From positions 29,210,250 through 29,274,249 of the forward strand of contig OY829653.1 of NCBI GenBank assembly GCA_963691815.1: 64,000 nt of DNA, in the 5' to 3' direction. Each line of letters opens with the position of its first letter. Within the stretch, counting starts at the first letter, position 1. The position numbers and the translations under genes are program-made. Origin of the DNA: Echiichthys vipera (Eukaryota > Chordata > Actinopteri > Perciformes > Trachinidae). Positions 59,653 through 64,000 of the stretch are shown here, piece by piece. Under the pieces are notes generated by a model. That model worked only from the letters and a program-made list of their open reading frames with translations, was not told the DNA's origin and did no database searches.

Positions 59653-60331
59653 TTGTCTATGACACCCCCACCAGCCCATCAAGACTATTCTGCAGGGGCT
59701 TGGCAGAAACTCCAGCCCTTGCATCGCTGGCACAAGGATCAGGTCCTAAACGTCATAGCGGATGTCATCAGCACAGGGATGTCTCAGGCAGCAACAACCT
59801 ACAAGACAGTCCATCATCTTTGTCAAGGCCAGGGAGAGGCCGCAGCCACAACCAAGTCCACCAGAGCCCCTTTTTCATCGGAAGGACAGTGTGAGTGCGC
59901 CCCTTAGACTTCAGGAGACAGCAGAGGACCTTGGGAGACAGATCAGATACCCAGACATCATCACAGTGACCACACCTAGGTCAAACGTGGCCCTGGTGTC
60001 GGAAACCACAAGGTAAGTGGTCCTGCCGGAGTTGACTGTTCCCTGGGAAGACCAGATGGCCTTTGAGAGGAAGAGGGCCAAGTATGAAGTGCTGATAGGC
60101 GAGTACCAAAGCAGACGATGGAAGACCCGGTGTGAGCCCACTGAGTCGGGTGCAGAGGCTTTGCCAGTCAGTCTGCAGGGAACTCAAGCTCCTTGGGACT
60201 GCACAGCAGGAAAGCCATCAAGAAGATCACAGATGCTGCAGAGCAGGCATTGCGATGGCTGTGGATCAAAGGGTGATCACACTTCAACTGACAAGAAACG
60301 CTGCATAATTCATCCTTGTACAGACACATGA
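59653..60331 (+). pseudogene. Non-LTR retrotransposon C-terminus, R2/NeSL-like endonuclease relic
   Basis: A plus-strand frame from 59762 to 60331 is broken by one TAA at 60014. After the stop it reads VVLPELTVPWEDQM and FERKRAKYEVLIGEYQ, followed by WKTRCEPTESGA. I recognise this as the E-L-T-V-P-W-E-D block of the restriction-like endonuclease in site-specific (R2/NeSL-type) non-LTR elements; the preceding R-P-D is degraded (PRSNVALVSE). Upstream phrases (HQHRDVSGSNN, IIFVKARERP) fit the same proteins. No RT core remains. Family assignment is from memory. Confidence 0.5.
59880..59904 (+). mobile_element. Solitary end of the Harbinger-like element
   Basis: cggaaggacagtgtgagtgc followed by gcccc is a near-perfect copy of the right terminal inverted repeat of the family at 30436, 35400 and 50691, here without any of the element body. 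It sits within the retrotransposon relic and keeps its frame open. Confidence 0.7.
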
Positions 60332-62572
60332 CCACTGCATTATAGGCATTTACATTTTTCACGCTGCAGCAGTCAACTTCTGGAGTTAATGTCCACGATG
60401 CATTCAAGGGTGCATTGGAATAATGGCAGATTATGTCAAAGTAAGATACGTCTTCAAAAATTTGTTTGTGTGTGATTACAGGAAACTGTATGTGATGTAA
60501 AAAGTAAAATAAACTCTTTTTGGGGAGGGACATCAAAACATGTTGTATTAAACTTGAAGATAAAATGAAAAGTACTGAAGATTCAACACAGCATACAATC
60601 TGTGTGGAGGGAAATGGGTGTTGTGATATGGACAGATATGTGATTAAGTTATGGAGTGATGAGAAAAATGAAAAGAACTCTATGAAGGACCACATGGCCA
60701 CTTTCCACAGAAAAGACTAATCAATTAGTGTTTGTCCTATCACAGAACATTGTTCCAATGATCCAAGTGCAGAGCAACATTAACTACTTGAAAGTCATTC
60801 GGATGTGACACAGCACCGTGACCATGAGACTTCTTGGACAGAGGAGAACACCTCAATTCAAATAGACCTTTAGACTCCAGACAGAGGTCTACGCTGACAG
60901 ACTTCTCTTCTTAAGGCCTTGATTGCTTACCTGAAACTCTCCAACAAATGACCTTAGTCAAGGCGCTGATGAAGAGGGGATTAGCATAACAGTACTGCTG
61001 CTGTAAGGAGAGTGCTGCAAAGCTTGCAAAGGATAATATGTGGGCTTGAATACTATATGTTGCTGCAGGAAATCAAAAATTATGGGTGGTGACAGTTAAT
61101 GATATATGACTATCAATTTACTGCCATGTGAAATGTAAATTCAATCATAGAATGTGATGTTTAAGTGTCATTTCACAGGCATTAATAAACCGTCATTAAC
61201 AACTCTTGTCTTACTTGTATATTCAAGCAATCATTTGGGCTCTTATCTTGATTAAGAATACTGTTGAAAATAGTAATTTTATGTATGAAAATACCAAGTT
61301 AAAACCATAAAGAAAACTTTGGGGATTAAATAAAAGACTGGGTAATCGAATCAAATGCTCCCATATAAGCAATGGCAGCTGAACAGCACAGATGAATGGA
61401 ATAAAAGTAAGCAAAAGCAGAAAGAAAATGGTGCTGAGAAACCTCCCACAGTGCAATATCTGGACACCTATGCTGCCACAAGAAGGAATACAAATTATAA
61501 TTTGCAGTGTTTGGCTTATCCTATGCAGATTGAGAGTTGTTTTGTTTTTTTGGATTCCTGTGTAACTGAATGGGGAGAGGTTTGCTTACCAGCTGGAGAC
61601 ATTCAATTGGAATCTATTCACTATCCGGCATGTGTGCAGAGGCATATTTGAGTTCACATGCAAGATGAAGTGTGAGAGTTGATGTGTTAAACAGCAATTC
61701 TCACCTAACATCCTCTCCTGTCACGGTTAAAAAGACTGCAAAGACTACCGCATAACTACCAACATGCATGGCTTAAAATAGCCCCGTCTGTGTTCTGTAT
61801 TTGTAATTCAAAATATTGCAGGCAGATAGTATAATAATTGCATTAACATAATGTACTGGTGGCGTTTAAGTGCTATCAGAGTGTCCAAATAAACTGACCT
61901 GAATGTCTTAGGACTGTAGGTGGAAAGCCACAGACATGGGGAGAACATAAAACACACACAGCAGCCAGCGTATTCAAACACAGGACATTCTGGCTGTAAA
62001 ATAGCAGCATTCAGGGGACGACAACCATGACATGCTCTAACTTCTGAAAAGGTACTTTATGTGCCAGAACTTCCTGTGTATTAATTGGATAAGCATGCGT
62101 TGACTTTCGGAAGTTCTAACTGAAAGGTAGTCTTCTTGAATCTGCTGTACACAGTAGATTAGAGACAAGGAAACCAAAATAAAATCAATCTACAACAAGG
62201 ACCTGAATCAGCTGCAGACCTGGCTGCTACTTTTGAGGGGAACAACAGATAAAAAGCTCCCATAAGGAGAAAATATTGGACTTGAGAATTTTGGATCCCG
62301 ACAAATAATCACCTGCAATTATGGAGTCGGAAGTCAGAGTGAAGACAAAGAAGAATAACTAACAACTAAAAAACTGAATTTTAACTAACTCATAGTGAGG
62401 AAGAAGTACAGCAAAAGAATCACTGTGGCACACTGCACGCTTTGCTGGGTATTGTGTTGTCTGAGACATGAGTAGAGCTAAAGGTTACCACAACATCACA
62501 TGCTCTTAAAACACACTCAAACAGAAATCACATGAAGATAGATACAGTATTATAAATCAAGAGAGGAAATAC
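60332..62572. other. Unique sequence, nothing recognised
   Basis: The minus-strand 177-codon frame (60168-60701) overlaps the retrotransposon relic and has no recognisable motif. A mixed block at 61355-61650 is open but unrecognised. Confidence 0.4.
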
Positions 62573-62586
62573 AGAAATATAAGACC

Positions 62587-62779
62587 TGGGGTGGTGCAGT
62601 GGTTAGAGCAGTTGCCCCACATAAAGAGGCTGAAGGTCCTTGAGGCAGCGGCTGCAGGTTCAAATCTGACCTGCTGCCCTTTGCTGCATGTCTCCCCCTC
62701 TCTCTCACCCCATTTTATATGTCCACTGTAAAAAAAAAAAAAAAGGCTTGAAAACTGCCAAAAAATAATCTTAAAAAAA
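62587..62779 (+). mobile_element. tRNA-headed SINE, copy 3
   Basis: Same family as 18070: ggtgcagtggttagagca head, B-box-like GGTTCAAATCT, ctgctgcatgtctccccctc body, A-rich tail. The flanks AGAAATATAAGACC (62573-62586) and AGAAATACAAAACC (62780-62793) are an aged 14-bp target duplication. Confidence 0.87.
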
Positions 62780-62793
62780 AGAAATACAAAACC

Positions 62794-64000
62794 TACCTAA
62801 GCTAAAATCCCTATACCACGTGAAACGTTGAGCTGCTCTCCACTTACAGGTTCAAAACAACTCTGCTGCTTTATCCTTCACTTGATGAAAGAATGTCTAA
62901 TTAAACACTTTGGGAATTATCTTGTTTTTGAAAAGATTTCAACAGCCATATTGATTTAGGAGAAAAAAAGATGTCATCAAACAGGTTTGGATTATTATTG
63001 AGGAAAGCGTCTGATGTTCATTTAACTGTAAAAGCTCATCACGGGAGCTTATTGATAAAAATGGTTGCCAAATGATTGTAGTCAATGAATCAGGGATTTC
63101 TCTAGATTCAGTTTTGTTATTCCTCATTTGATCTTCATGTCTGTCTTTTCTTCACCTGTTTGTTATTGATTCCTATGGATAAGAAATGCCTTTGCTCCCT
63201 CTTCAAGTGTCAAATCAGATTATCTTACTGCACAGCATTGAAAGACCCAAGCATCACAACTCAAAACAACTCATTTGAAGGAAAAAAAAACACAAGAGCT
63301 GCAGGTATTGTGGTCTACTTTTTCTATCTTTTGTTCCTTAATGTCTTTTTTTTAAATATATATATTTGTTTCTTTTTTGTGTACTTTTATTTTCTGTTTA
63401 GTGACTTTAATTTGCTAAATGGGATTCAAACATGGCCTCTTGATATGTCACACCTGTCAGGTGGATGGATTAGATGTGCTCACTCACACAGATTTAAACA
63501 CATTTGTGAAGAGAATTTGAGAGAATTAGGCTTTTTGTGGACAAAGTCTTAGATCTTTGATTTCAGCTCCAGAAAAAGTGGAACAAAAACAAAAGTATAC
63601 AGTATTTGCGTCCAGTGTATTAAGGGCTGACACTTAAAGTATAAGTCAGGCGTGATGGGACCCTATGGTCTTTTTCGGCATGAATATACATCAAATAAGC
63701 CATCAAGACAGTTTTTGGGGTGATCACCTATTACCAGAGAAACCCCGGATAGACGCTAGCAGTCGGACGTGGCTAACACTGATTAGCTCGGGGCAGAGCC
63801 AAACCTCTGCAGTAGCATGGTATCAGTCCCGAAACATAAAACGAAGCGCCAACACCGTAGTCTTTTTTTAATAAACTCTGGGTTCACTAACTACGTTGTT
63901 TTCTGTGCAGGGACTCTTCTCATGCTGCTGCAGAGGTTTGCTGCTATTTTGAGCAGTATTAGTGGTTAAAAAAGACGTTTGAATGCCTTCACCGTACTGC
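62794..64000. other. AT-rich sequence, possible repeat at the right edge
   Basis: No gene was found. From about 63715 the sequence becomes GC-richer (acgctagcagtcggacgtgg, cgaagcgccaacaccgtagt) in the style of an interspersed DNA element cut by the window edge; family unknown. Confidence 0.4.

Noticed and set aside
60168..60701. Minus-strand 177-codon frame
   Set aside because: It overlaps the plus-strand retrotransposon relic and shows no domain, signal or splice evidence.
60925..63160. Candidate donors for the missing first prodomain exon (near 60930, 61703, 62308, 63152)
   Set aside because: In the phase needed to join the exon at 55520-55612, each has a stop codon close upstream or lacks the NLGQ-type ending.

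Overview
This window looks like nuclear DNA of a ray-finned (teleost) fish. It has very long CA/GT, CT/GA and CGTG microsatellites, L2-type and Rex-like LINE fragments in both orientations, decayed Tc1-type transposons with long inverted repeats, hAT, PIF/Harbinger-like and TTAA-flanked non-autonomous elements, and a tRNA-headed SINE. There is no operon structure, no rRNA and no intact transposon gene. Most open reading frames are chance readings of repeats.

The real gene is on the minus strand and is visible only as short, well-spliced exons. Four exons (55520-55612, 41834-41933, 36854-36954, 27796-27901) have GT/AG boundaries with matching phases. Together they encode the end of a convertase prodomain, an R-x-K-R self-cleavage site, a long linker, the FNDP...QW segment and the strand ending in the catalytic Asp motif DDG. 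This is a kexin/furin-family proprotein convertase (PCSK). From memory its pattern is closest to PC1/3, but it is divergent and I do not assign a paralogue. The signal-peptide exon (expected right of 55612) and the His, Asn and Ser exons (expected left of 27796) were not found. The intron after DDG is therefore apparently at least 27.8 kb and most of the window is intron.

Layout: 1-9 kb is mostly unique sequence with two GC-rich blocks that look conserved non-coding, a nuclear-receptor half-site cluster near 4.9 kb and a 108-bp CA tract. 9-16 kb holds a BED-finger hAT relic, a hAT-like element inserted in a CA tract (8-bp target duplication) and an L2 3' end. 16-31 kb holds a SINE with a perfect target duplication, a full-length decayed Tc1 element, an L1 scrap, two giant CA tracts, exon 4 and a second Tc1 relic. 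30-36 kb holds a SINE split by a Harbinger-like element, a LINE RT fragment with a perfect 20-bp palindrome, and a second Harbinger-like copy. 36-56 kb holds exons 3, 2 and 1 (in that order), long CT and GT tracts, an L2 copy lacking its reverse transcriptase core with a ~47-bp minisatellite, two TTAA elements and a third Harbinger-like copy. 56-64 kb holds a third TTAA copy, an R2-like retrotransposon relic carrying a solitary Harbinger-like end, and a second SINE.

The most interesting signals are the divergent convertase with its unusual linker; exon 3 lying between complementary (CA)n and (UG)n runs in the pre-mRNA; the Harbinger-like family carrying a SANT/Myb-like reading frame; the 20-bp perfect hairpin; and a terminal-exon-like reading frame at 52323-52511 inside the same gene.
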